DNA of 64,000 nucleotides from an uncultured Schlesneria sp. (GTDB lineage Bacteria > Planctomycetota > Planctomycetia > Planctomycetales > Planctomycetaceae): positions 1-64,000 of the forward strand of contig CAIOKO010000234.1 of the NCBI GenBank assembly GCA_903858935.1, in the 5' to 3' direction. A model generated the notes under the pieces. That model was not told the origin of the DNA. It saw nothing but the letters and a program-made list of their open reading frames with translations, and ran no database searches. The position numbers and the translations under genes were made by a program. Shown here one piece after another: positions 29,843 to 37,488 of this stretch; the stretch's first letter is position 1, and the number at the start of each line of letters is the position of its first letter.

Positions 29843-30558
29843 TTTCCTTTGTGACCTTCGTTTCCTTTTGTTCAAAGATCTTGTTCGCTGTTTCGCTATC
29901 TTCACGTCAGGGAAAAATTTGATCGAAAAGTTCGAGCAAGTTCGCGCGACTTCGACCATTACCCATAATTTATAGGCTTTATGCGGTCATTTTCCATTTT
30001 CTCTCGGTTCAAAGAGTTCACCTGAGTTCGCATGAGTTCGCGCGGCTTCACCCAAGTTCGATTCCGAGACAGCGTGGACAATCTCGATTCCCGGTTTGTT
30101 CGTACCGTCCCAGGCAAAAACTCCGGCTGAATTCTTCACCCATAAGCCTGTTTGTCGCATCAGTCCCATTCCCACATCACACAGCCTCAACCGCACCCGA
30201 CAGTCAAACATCGAACCGCCCTCGGATCGCCTTGTGCTTCAAGCGAACACCGGGGTGATCTGTGTTTAAAATTGTTTCCTAGATGTCAAAGATCAATTGT
30301 CATCGTAACCAGGTGTTGATTTCAGAAATTCCAGGCGAGCCGTCGATGTTCAATCCACGGAGACTTCCAGCCTCGATCACAACCTGCCCATCCAGTTTGA
30401 TGAACCACGCCGAATCCCAGCCCGGGGTCATCCCGCCATCACTGAAATCATCACAAAACAAAAACGGCGACATAAAAATACAAATACGCAAGTCGCTCGT
30501 CAAGGCAAAGATGGCATGCATTCTTAACGTTTGGGAGATGCTCACAAGAATTGGCTTT
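29843..30558. other. Non-coding region beyond the repeat array
   Basis: About 700 bases between the array and the last gene of the RNA-repair operon. It contains several scattered GAGTTCGC/CAAGTTCG words at about 29930-30060 that look like decayed repeat sequence. Two short reverse frames exist (29987-30211, 74 codons; 30300-30545, 81 codons, GTG start). The second starts 13 bases past the stop of the coupled gene upstream and ends in a protein-like LNIDGSPGISEINTWL stretch, but neither has a clear ribosome binding site. I do not call them genes. Confidence 0.4.
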
Positions 30559-30963
30559 TCATCGGATTAATAAAACCCGGAGTTCACCGCATTTATCGTA
30601 GTGGTAAGCCAATTGACCTGGAATGCAACTGATGATTGTTCCCCACCCTGCCAATTCGGTCTGTGAAATCGCCTCCGATAATTCCAATTGGCGGCCATCC
30701 AAGCCCAATGTGGATGTGAGTACATAACAAGACTCTGGTGCCCCATGAGATTTGAGCACACTTACGACGTCAGCTTTTGAAGACAACTGCGTCGCAAACC
30801 GATGATCCAGGTCTCGGCAGTGGTTCAGTTTGTCCAAGATCGTGCATCGGCGCTTGGGGGACGCAAGCGATTCCAGCCATCGTGAGCGACGTTGAGGATT
30901 GAAAAATGCACAAATTGTCGCTTCTTCGCGCGGATGCATTTTCAAAAAAACTTTGGATTTCAT
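30559..30963 (-). CDS. Uncharacterised protein coupled to rtcA
   Basis: A 134-residue, probably cytoplasmic protein with no signal peptide or membrane segment. Its ATG overlaps the TAA stop of rtcA by one base (TAATG), the arrangement of translational coupling, so it is the last gene of the Ro60-rtcB-rtcA operon. Features visible: a basic N-terminal half with FFNPQRRSRWLESLASPKRR and LNHCRDLDHRFA, a central predicted alpha/beta stretch with VVSVLKSHGAPESCYVL, and a C-terminal GTIISCIPGQLAYHY segment. I recognise no family or catalytic motif. Position suggests a role in RNA repair or quality control, for example binding of RNA ends or of Ro60/RtcB, but that is inference from context only. Confidence 0.72.
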   Translation of the reverse strand: MKSKVFLKMHPREEATICAFFNPQRRSRWLESLASPKRRCTILDKLNHCRDLDHRFATQLSSKADVVSVLKSHGAPESCYVLTSTLGLDGRQLELSEAISQTELAGWGTIISCIPGQLAYHYDKCGELRVLLIR

Positions 30964-32009
30964 TACTGGCGTTTCACGGAAACCTCAACCGTGTTGTGTT
31001 CCCCTAATCGAGTGACGTGCGTTGTCACTCCCAGGCATTGACGTAGAACGTCAATCTGCGTCGAGGAATGTCGAGTCAACGCAGTCGTACGAATCGTACT
31101 TTCTTCTCCCGACTGCCAGGCACTGATTCCCATGAGTAACAGCAACTGATCGGCGAGATACTCTCCGACGGGGACGTCTGACGCGAGGTACTTTCGCATT
31201 GCGTCGACCGCGCGGCGCGATACGGTTTCCGCTCTGACGCCGTGTTCGCCGACCCCTGTAAAAACTTCGGTGACCGCATCGAATTCAAGTTCGAGGACAA
31301 CAATGTTACCAGGTCCTTGCGCTGCCACTTGCTCGGTCGAAATCCGATCTTTTTCCCAACCCGTCAGCCGCAATAATTCTTCGGCCTCTCGAATGGCGAT
31401 TAGCTCCGGAAGATTCGACAACAGGATCCGGCACGTTCGCTGATTAAGCGATCCCCGTTGTAGCAAGGACAAACGTTGCAGTTTTCGTGTCGGTTCAATC
31501 TCGACGACAAAACGACCGCCCCCCGCGGGATAGAATCCCGGTCGTTCCAAAAATGAAGTCACTTTTGGACCCATCCGATTGACAATCGGGAGATACGATT
31601 TCAACAAAAAATCGAACGGCGGTGCCCAGGGATTATGAGTCCCGCCTTCCAGAATCAGACGTGATGGGCCGTCGGCGACCAGCAGTGCTGGAAGGACCGT
31701 TTGTAAAACCAGAGTTGCGCTTCCCGCTGTTCCGACACTGAAGGTGTAATCGCCAGGAGTCACCTGGCATGGACGAAACGTTAAGGACGTTGAACCAATC
31801 GAATCGCCGGTGATTTCGGCACCACTGATTTCCGCCGCCGCTCGAACGGCGGTCAGGTGTTGCCGCATTAAACCTGGCTTTGTTCGACCGGCTCGCAGTT
31901 TGTCGATCGAAACGCCCCGACCGGTGATCATCGCCAGTGCCAGCGATGACCGGACGATCTGGCCGCCTCCTTCACCTTGTGAACCATCAATGGAAATCAT
32001 GTCAGACAT
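30963..32009 (-). CDS. rtcA: RNA 3'-terminal phosphate cyclase
   Basis: Converts RNA 3'-phosphate to 2',3'-cyclic phosphate through a covalent AMP-histidine intermediate. The protein is 348 residues, the normal length. The N-terminus MISIDGSQGEGGGQIVRSSLAL is the family signature. Also seen: RAGRTKPGLMRQHL, the GTAGSATLVLQTVLPALL segment, GGTHNPWAPPFDFL and FYPAGGGRF. Near the C-terminus TRHSSTQIDVLRQCLG contains the histidine expected to carry AMP. It lies 56 bases downstream of rtcB and overlaps the next gene by one base. In enterobacteria rtcBA is switched on by RtcR, and an rtcR gene is present here at 35848. Confidence 0.96.
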   Translation of the reverse strand: MSDMISIDGSQGEGGGQIVRSSLALAMITGRGVSIDKLRAGRTKPGLMRQHLTAVRAAAEISGAEITGDSIGSTSLTFRPCQVTPGDYTFSVGTAGSATLVLQTVLPALLVADGPSRLILEGGTHNPWAPPFDFLLKSYLPIVNRMGPKVTSFLERPGFYPAGGGRFVVEIEPTRKLQRLSLLQRGSLNQRTCRILLSNLPELIAIREAEELLRLTGWEKDRISTEQVAAQGPGNIVVLELEFDAVTEVFTGVGEHGVRAETVSRRAVDAMRKYLASDVPVGEYLADQLLLLMGISAWQSGEESTIRTTALTRHSSTQIDVLRQCLGVTTHVTRLGEHNTVEVSVKRQ

Positions 32010-32065
32010 CGCGATTGGCCTTTTTCGATCAGACTGTTCATAACCATTGGTAGCACAATGTCGAT

Positions 32066-33550
32066 TCAGTCATCGGCCGAATCACCATCTTTAATAACAA
32101 ACCGAGCTTTCAATCGTGCGACTTCCGTTGCAAGACCTGCTGTCTTCACACTTCGAAGGACTTCTTCGAAATCCTTGTAGGCAGCCGGAGCTTCATCCTT
32201 GGGGTAAGATCGGCAATTGGTCAGGATATCGGCCTGATCAAATGACTGATCGATCGATGCCTGGTCCAGTTCCCGAATGGCTCGCTTGCGACCCAATGCC
32301 CGACCGGCGCCGTGATTCACACTGTAACAACTGATCGCCGCACCGGGGTCCGCCACCATGACACTCGATCCCGCCTGGGGGTTCCCTGGTAACAAAATAG
32401 GATTCCCAGTTTCGGCATAGATCGTTCCTTTCAACGCGTGATGTCCCGCCGGAAAGGCTCGAGTCGCCCCTTTTCGGTGAACCCACGCCACGCGGTTCTC
32501 AACGATTTCCTTTCGAGCAATATTGTGACTGATAAAGTACACGAGGTTTCCCGTGGTTCCTGGAATCACTTCCTGAAACGCATCTAGCACCAATGCATTG
32601 ATCAGCAGGTGGTTCACCGTCGCAAAATTGGCTCCGAGGGACATATCGTCAATGTAGGCATTCGCTTCGGCGGTTCCCAGTGGTGCATAAACCAGCTCAC
32701 GATCACCACCCGGTAATGGGATATCCCAGGTCGAGAATTTCTTCTGTAACGACTTGAATTGATGCTCAGCCAGAAAATGCCCAAGTCCGCGAGATCCACA
32801 GTGCGACAGAAACGCAACGTGGTTATCCCGCAGCCCGAAGACATCGGCGACCTGGCGTGCTCGGTCGTTGTCTTCAACATGGACGACCTCGCATTCTCCA
32901 AAGTGATTTCCGCCTCCGTAGGAGCCAAGCTGACGGATCTTGCCCTCAAACTTCGGAGATAATTCATGCTTCAGGTGTTGTGCCAAGCGAATCTCAAGCG
33001 AAGTAATCGTGTCGTCGTGCCCACGATGAACCGCATCTTCACAATGATTCGCCCATTCGGCAGGAATCCCGATCGCTTCGCAGACTTCTGCAGACGCTCC
33101 CTCAACGACGACTCGACGTCCCAGTTCAGCATCAACCCGGCGGGACTTCTTCACGTGCCGCTGGCCTCGACCGGCTCCGGTGGGAGTCCGTTCGCAGATC
33201 GCATTAATGAGTGCTCGACGGACACTTTTTTCGATGATGGCATCGGCCGGTAAATCCAGTTGAAGCAGGCTCATCGAACACTTGATGTCGACGCCAACGG
33301 GACCGGGATAGATATGTGTCGGTGAAACCATGACGCATCCGACAGGTGCACCGTATCCACAGTGGCCATCAGGATTCAGGACAAGGTCCGTCACACCGGG
33401 TGCCAGCCGGGAATTGACCGCTTGTTGCAAACAAACATCGTCAAAAGTGTCTCGGATGGCGGCCGTTCCAATCACCGTCACCGGTTTGGTATTGGCACCG
33501 GTTGGCAGGATTGCAGTTGCTTCGTCGGTGGGAATGATTTCGTAAACCAT
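32066..33550 (-). CDS. rtcB: RNA-splicing ligase RtcB
   Basis: Joins RNA ends carrying 2',3'-cyclic phosphate or 3'-phosphate to 5'-hydroxyl ends, using GTP and manganese. From the ATG at 33550 the protein has 494 residues. Motifs: PDGHCGYGAPVG (about 60-71), GPVGVDIKC with the metal-ligand Asp and Cys (about 83-91), GGGNHFGE, LSHCGSRGLGH, VHRKGATRAFPAG, and SVNHGAGRALGR containing the histidine that is guanylylated. The frame stays open to 33619, but that extension overlaps the end of the structured RNA at 33596-33774 and encodes an unlikely peptide, so the later ATG is used. No good Shine-Dalgarno sequence precedes it, which suggests coupling to processing of the upstream RNAs or a leader-dependent start. 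Confidence 0.96.
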   Translation of the reverse strand: MVYEIIPTDEATAILPTGANTKPVTVIGTAAIRDTFDDVCLQQAVNSRLAPGVTDLVLNPDGHCGYGAPVGCVMVSPTHIYPGPVGVDIKCSMSLLQLDLPADAIIEKSVRRALINAICERTPTGAGRGQRHVKKSRRVDAELGRRVVVEGASAEVCEAIGIPAEWANHCEDAVHRGHDDTITSLEIRLAQHLKHELSPKFEGKIRQLGSYGGGNHFGECEVVHVEDNDRARQVADVFGLRDNHVAFLSHCGSRGLGHFLAEHQFKSLQKKFSTWDIPLPGGDRELVYAPLGTAEANAYIDDMSLGANFATVNHLLINALVLDAFQEVIPGTTGNLVYFISHNIARKEIVENRVAWVHRKGATRAFPAGHHALKGTIYAETGNPILLPGNPQAGSSVMVADPGAAISCYSVNHGAGRALGRKRAIRELDQASIDQSFDQADILTNCRSYPKDEAPAAYKDFEEVLRSVKTAGLATEVARLKARFVIKDGDSADD

Positions 33551-33595
33551 GTTGGTGATATCCAATCGGGAAAAGTTATAAAAAAGACTGAAAAA

Positions 33596-33774
33596 CCAGC
33601 ACGAAGACAAGAGTGACAAAACGTTTAACGCGCTCTATCCGCTGAGCTACCGCCCCAGGTTTGTGACTGGCGTTAACCAGGCCGCGCGGCTTTGCCGCAA
33701 TAGGGCAGGTGGGAATCGAACCCACGACCTCGTGCTCCATAAGCATGTAGTTCTATCGGCATTCGTCGTGCTGG
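33596..33774 (-). ncRNA. YrlA-type bacterial Y RNA, copy 2 (permuted tRNA mimic)
   Basis: A structured RNA of about 179 bases in the Ro60-rtcB gap. The two ends pair (CCAGCACGA with TCGTGCTGG, then a mismatch and two more pairs). The 5' strand carries GACGAATG (33760-33767), a match to the Ro60-binding consensus GNCGAANG of bacterial Y RNAs. Next in transcription order come a T-arm (33709-33725, GTGGGTTCGATTCCCAC), the 3' acceptor strand CTGCCCT, a 40-45 base insert with GCGGC/GCCGC and CTGG/CCAG hairpins, the 5' acceptor strand GGGGCGG and a D-arm (33632-33647). T before D with the acceptor end closed is a tRNA opened at the anticodon. It shares a GAATGCCGAT...ACTACATG block with copy 1. Confidence 0.82.
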
Positions 33775-33785
33775 ATTGTGTTAAG

Positions 33786-33915
33786 ACGAGATCGACAAGG
33801 AGGCATGAGACGCTTCATTTGCTCTACCGCTGAGCTACGCATTCTTGGAAGAACACGGCGGGATTCGAACCCGCGACACAATGATCCATGTAGTCCCATC
33901 GGCATTCGACCTCGT
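33786..33915 (-). ncRNA. YrlA-type bacterial Y RNA, copy 1 (permuted tRNA mimic)
   Basis: A structured RNA of about 130 bases that starts 14 bases after the Ro60 stop codon. The ends form a 10-base-pair stem (ACGAGGTCGA with TCGATCTCGT, one G-U pair). The 5' strand contains GTCGAATG (33903-33910), matching the Ro60-binding consensus GNCGAANG. Then follow a T-arm (33858-33874, GCGGGTTCGAATCCCGC), acceptor strands CGTGTTC and GAATGCG joined by a short loop, and a D-arm (33821-33835, GCTCAGCGGTAGAGC). The acceptor stem has seven pairs including two G-U. Bacterial Y RNAs are known to tether Ro60 to the exoribonuclease PNPase and to mimic tRNA. No 3' CCA or anticodon arm is present, so this is not a functional tRNA. 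Confidence 0.86.
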
Positions 33916-33929
33916 TTTACTCCTTCATC

Positions 33930-35507
33930 TCAAATTGAGATCTTTTCGATCTCACGAACCCAGTGATTCTCGGTAAAGCAATTGCTCGCCACGTCTGAGA
34001 TCAGCTTAAAGACCTGGTCGCTGAATCCTCCGACATTCACGATGTCGTTCCGTTCGACAGTTTGAGTCGTTCCAGAAGGCTGAATGTCGATGCAAACCAT
34101 TTTTGCTTCAGGATTCCGTTGCTTGAACAGTTCCCATTGATTCATCGTTTCGGTGGCACTTCCACCCCATAGCCCGTATTGGAGTGAGTCGACCCAGGAT
34201 TCGTTATCTGAAACGTACACAATCAAATCTCCTTTCGCCTTTCGCCGGTTAAGTTCGTAAAGCGGCGCACTGCAATTCGTTCCTCCTGAAGGTAACTCGG
34301 ACAATTTCCGAGCATTCGTCATCACGGAATCCCGAGGATTCAATGGGCACTGCACCACATTGGATTCGAACGGAATCACTTCCGCCTGCGGGTTTTTCCG
34401 TAACATGGCTGCGGCAACGAGCGCTGCAATATCCAGGCAACGAACCTTCGACGTGGCCCCTTCTCGGACTCCCGTGACCGGAGAGCGCATCGAACCTGAG
34501 ACGTCAGGAAAAACATAAATCGGTCCTTCGAATGCGGGAACATTTTCAATCGCAATCTCCATCGCGTCCTGCAATGCTTCCCGGATTAGGTTTGGCAATG
34601 ACGAACTGATATTCAGATACGCAACCAGTAATTGATAAGGGAAAACTCGAGCTCGCGTAATTTGATCGCGGTCACGCAAACGGTCTGCCACGATTTGAAC
34701 CATTTCTGGCTGCTGAAATACGGCCTGCCGCTGAAACATATTCAAATTCATGCGTGTCGTTTGCCACGAAGCGTTTCGAGCGATCGTACGCCAGTCGTTC
34801 TTCGTTAATGGCAAGGCGGTCAACATCTGGAACGGAACATCCGGAACGGGAACCGCACCAGCGTTTGTATTCCGCTTGAATTTTTCATAAGCCTGAACTA
34901 CCGGCGGTAACATTGTTTTGTCATGTTCACGACCGATCAAATATCCGAGCAAGGCCGCTCGTGACGCATTTGCTGGCTTGGGGTGAACCATCTTGATCAC
35001 GTCAGCCAGCGATGGCGAATTTCCAATTGAGCCGTTGAATAACTGCTCATCGGATCGACCTTCCAACCACTGGCAGACAAGTCGTTTTGGCAAGGTTCCC
35101 AGGCTCTTTCGACCAATCACTCCCGAACGAATCATCTGTACGAAGTTGCGAAGCATCTTCGGGTTATCGATCACTCGGTCGAAAATCTCGGCCATCAAGC
35201 CAGGACTCTTCACCGAAAGCACGGCACACAAGAGTGCGGGCATATCTTTCATGTACCCTTTCTGGCGAACATAAAGAGCCGTGCGAGCGATAAATTCTGG
35301 CGAAACTTTTGAGCAGAGGGCGAGGACCTGGCCAAGTTGTTCCTCGGCGTTGGCATAGAATGTCTGGTTAAAACAACCCGTGCTTGCATACTGAGACAAA
35401 GCCTGCTCAGCCGACCGCTGATAAGCCTGTCCGCCCGCTTCATTCACAGCGTCGGTGTGCGGCAGAAATCGGCCAGCAATCGTCGAGAACAGGTTCTTGT
35501 TCGCCAT
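33930..35507 (-). CDS. rsr: Ro60/Rsr-like TROVE domain protein
   Basis: A 525-residue bacterial orthologue of the Ro60 autoantigen, a ring-shaped RNA-binding protein that holds Y RNA on its outer surface and the ends of misfolded RNA in its cavity. Residues about 20-320 are the helical TROVE domain (for example ARTALYVRQKGYMKDMPALL and ARNASWQTTRMNLNMFQR). The C-terminal part is a von Willebrand A-like domain with the metal-ion site DVSGS at 335-339. It is the first gene of the operon, followed at once by two Y RNA-like sequences and then rtcB and rtcA. This order matches the Salmonella rsr-yrl-rtcBA arrangement. The leader upstream contains a mobile-looking element and a sigma-54 promoter. 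Confidence 0.95.
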   Translation of the reverse strand: MANKNLFSTIAGRFLPHTDAVNEAGGQAYQRSAEQALSQYASTGCFNQTFYANAEEQLGQVLALCSKVSPEFIARTALYVRQKGYMKDMPALLCAVLSVKSPGLMAEIFDRVIDNPKMLRNFVQMIRSGVIGRKSLGTLPKRLVCQWLEGRSDEQLFNGSIGNSPSLADVIKMVHPKPANASRAALLGYLIGREHDKTMLPPVVQAYEKFKRNTNAGAVPVPDVPFQMLTALPLTKNDWRTIARNASWQTTRMNLNMFQRQAVFQQPEMVQIVADRLRDRDQITRARVFPYQLLVAYLNISSSLPNLIREALQDAMEIAIENVPAFEGPIYVFPDVSGSMRSPVTGVREGATSKVRCLDIAALVAAAMLRKNPQAEVIPFESNVVQCPLNPRDSVMTNARKLSELPSGGTNCSAPLYELNRRKAKGDLIVYVSDNESWVDSLQYGLWGGSATETMNQWELFKQRNPEAKMVCIDIQPSGTTQTVERNDIVNVGGFSDQVFKLISDVASNCFTENHWVREIEKISI

Positions 35508-35541
35508 GATGTTTCTCTCTTTTTAAAGCAACGCGATCCGT

Positions 35542-35677
35542 CGAAACCCCACCCCCCCCTGTGGGGGTGGTCATCGGGCCTTTGCGCCAGCAAGCGCCAA
35601 AATCCACCGATACGATGGAATCCAAATCCCTAGGGCAAAGCCCCGTTAACCACCCCCGCAGTGAGGGTGGGGTTTCG
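35542..35677. repeat. MITE-like inverted-repeat element, copy 1, in the Ro60 leader
   Basis: The ends CGAAACCCCACC and GGTGGGGTTTCG are inverted repeats. The interior carries GTGGGGGTGGTCATCGGGCC and the mirrored GGGCAAAGCCCCGTTAACCACCCCC. A second full copy lies at 38299-38432, and the right end recurs at 45711-45759. At 136 bases with no coding capacity it looks like a non-autonomous mobile element. It lies between the sigma-54 promoter and the Ro60 start codon, so it should be transcribed as part of the operon leader and can fold into a long hairpin there. Confidence 0.75.
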
Positions 35678-35698
35678 TTTCCGATGGAATCGCTAAAG

Positions 35699-35713
35699 GC
35701 ATTGCACGTGCCA
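35699..35713 (-). promoter_or_regulatory. Sigma-54 (-24/-12) promoter for the Ro60-rtcBA operon
   Basis: Read on the reverse strand the sequence is TGGCACGTGCAATGC. It matches the sigma-54 consensus TGGCACG-N4-TTGC with one mismatch, keeping GG and GC at the required spacing. The expected start of transcription is near 35687, about 180 bases before the Ro60 ATG. A sigma-54 promoter is what is expected for an operon controlled by RtcR, whose gene is divergent and starts 135 bases away. Confidence 0.7.
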
Positions 35714-35770
35714 AATGGACATTTGCCAAACAAAAATGTTCGCAGAGTCTTAAAAACAGGGGTTTTCTAT

Positions 35771-35828
35771 GATTTTCAGAAAATCTGACCGCCACCCTCA
35801 AAAACAGAATTGCGATATCAAAATATCG
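35771..35828. promoter_or_regulatory. Candidate RtcR upstream activating palindromes
   Basis: Two perfect palindromes lie upstream of the sigma-54 promoter. GATTTTC-A-GAAAATC spans 35771-35785, about 85-98 bases before the predicted start site, and CGATAT-CAAA-ATATCG spans 35813-35828, about 126-141 bases before it. Enhancer-binding activators of sigma-54 usually bind such sites at 80-150 bases upstream. They also lie just before rtcR, so autoregulation is possible. The assignment to RtcR is inference. Confidence 0.45.
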
Positions 35829-35847
35829 TGAATTATACTATGGGATA

Positions 35848-37452
35848 ATGTTGAAGCAGCGGCCGATCGTCGTGTTTGGAATCTTGGGAACTTTGCTCGA
35901 CCGAGCCAAAGCGGGGGAGGATCGTTGGCTGAAATGGAGGCCGAGTGTCGCCGTCTGTCAGCATGAAGATCTGCTGATTACGCGGTTTGAACTGTTTCAC
36001 GAACCGAAAGAGCTGCCACTAGCCCAGTCGGTGATCGCGGACATCCAATCGATTTCGCCCGAGACGGACGTTCGCTTACATAAGCTTCATCTGAGAGATC
36101 CCTGGGATTTTGAAGAAGTGTTTGGATCGTTCCACGACTTCTCGGGAAAATACCCATTTGCGACGGATGACGAAGATTATTTGATCCACATCACGACGGG
36201 GACTCACGTTGAACAGATCTGCCTGTTCCTGTTGGCCGAATCGCGGCATCTTCCCGGACGGCTTTTACAGTCATCTCCTCCACGACGTCACAACGTCGAT
36301 CCTGGTGGCTACAAGATTATCGATCTGGATCTTTCCCGTTACGACGCATTGGCCAAACGCTTTTTCACAGAGCGGCAGGAAGGACTCGTCTTTCTGAAGT
36401 CGGGGATTGCTACTCGCAACGCGGCCTTTAATGGACTGATCGAACGTATCGAACGCGTGGCGATTGCCAGTACGGCTCCGCTATTACTGACAGGCCCGAC
36501 CGGAGCGGGAAAATCACATCTGGCTCGCCGAATATACGATCTGAAACGTCGGCGCGAGCAAGTCGGCGGCGGTTTTGTGGAGGTTAACTGCGCCACATTG
36601 CGAGGGGATCAGGCGATGTCGGCTTTGTTTGGTCATATCAAAGGAGCTTTTACGGGTGCGACCGCTCAACGACCCGGTCTGTTAAAAACCGCTGACGGTG
36701 GTCTGTTGTTCCTGGACGAAATTGGAGAACTGGGGCTCGACGAACAGGCAGTGCTGTTACGCGCTATTGAAGAACATCGGTTTCTTCCCGTCGGAGCCGA
36801 CCACGAAGCCGAAAGCAATTTTCAGTTGATCGCGGGGACGAATCGTGACTTGCAGTCAGGCGTGGCCACGGGGAGATTTCGAGAAGACCTTTTAGCACGG
36901 ATCAACCTCTGGACATTCCGACTTCCCGGCCTGGCCGAACGCCGCGAGGATATCGCTCCGAATCTAGACTATGAACTCGAACGTCACGTTTCGTCCACAG
37001 GTCGCAAAGTGACAATGAACCAACAGGCGCGCGAGGCTTTCTTAAGATTCGCCGAATCGCCGACCACCCTCTGGTCGGCAAACTTTCGAGATCTCGGCGC
37101 GGCAGTCACTCGAATGGCAACAATGGCTTCTGGTGGCCGAATTGCCGTTGCCGAAGTTGAAGAGGAAATTGCCAGACTCAATTCGTCATGGCGACGGCAA
37201 CCGGATCAACAGTCGGACGTTTTGTCAGAAGTCCTCAGCGCGGAACAACTCGCTTCACTTGATCTGTTCGACCATGTCCAACTGGCGGAAGTCGTACGAG
37301 TGTGCCGTCAATCGGCCAACCTCTCGGCAGCAGGTCGAACCCTGTTCGCATCGTCACGAGCGAATAAGGCTCAACCCAACGACGCTGATCGCTTGAGAAA
37401 GTATTTAGCCCGGTTCGGTTTAAGCTGGGCTCAGATTCATCCGGAGGATTGA
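35848..37452 (+). CDS. rtcR: Sigma-54-dependent activator of RNA repair genes (RtcR)
   Basis: A 534-residue transcription activator. The N-terminal ~180 residues form the RtcR regulatory domain, a CARF-type ligand-binding fold (VVFGILGTLLDR at the start, HITTGTHVEQICLFLLAE in the middle). It is known to hold the AAA+ domain inactive until it senses RNA fragments such as those with cyclic-phosphate ends. The AAA+ domain follows: Walker A GPTGAGKS (216-223), sigma-54 contact motif GAFTGA (266-271), Walker B GGLLFLDEIGEL (284-295). The C-terminal region should carry the DNA-binding helices (LAEVVRVCRQSANLSAAGRTLF). It is divergent from the operon it is expected to control. Confidence 0.95.
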   Translation: MLKQRPIVVFGILGTLLDRAKAGEDRWLKWRPSVAVCQHEDLLITRFELFHEPKELPLAQSVIADIQSISPETDVRLHKLHLRDPWDFEEVFGSFHDFSGKYPFATDDEDYLIHITTGTHVEQICLFLLAESRHLPGRLLQSSPPRRHNVDPGGYKIIDLDLSRYDALAKRFFTERQEGLVFLKSGIATRNAAFNGLIERIERVAIASTAPLLLTGPTGAGKSHLARRIYDLKRRREQVGGGFVEVNCATLRGDQAMSALFGHIKGAFTGATAQRPGLLKTADGGLLFLDEIGELGLDEQAVLLRAIEEHRFLPVGADHEAESNFQLIAGTNRDLQSGVATGRFREDLLARINLWTFRLPGLAERREDIAPNLDYELERHVSSTGRKVTMNQQAREAFLRFAESPTTLWSANFRDLGAAVTRMATMASGGRIAVAEVEEEIARLNSSWRRQPDQQSDVLSEVLSAEQLASLDLFDHVQLAEVVRVCRQSANLSAAGRTLFASSRANKAQPNDADRLRKYLARFGLSWAQIHPED

Positions 37453-37488
37453 GGGATTTTGATAGTCGGAGTTGTGGCATCCCAGCTT

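Noticed and set aside
30300-30545. Small gene after the rtcA-coupled protein (81 codons, GTG start)
   Set aside because: No clear ribosome binding site and no recognisable family. The protein-like C-terminus keeps it open but does not justify a call.
33551-33619. N-terminal extension of RtcB by 23 residues
   Set aside because: It overlaps the 3' end of Y RNA copy 2, the peptide is unlike RtcB N-termini, and MVYEII at 33550 is a normal beginning.
33596-33915. Two or three tRNA genes or tRNA pseudogenes between Ro60 and rtcB
   Set aside because: T-arm and D-arm sequences are good, but the order is reversed, no anticodon arm exists, and both copies carry the Ro60-binding motif in an end-pairing stem. 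A Y RNA explains all of this.
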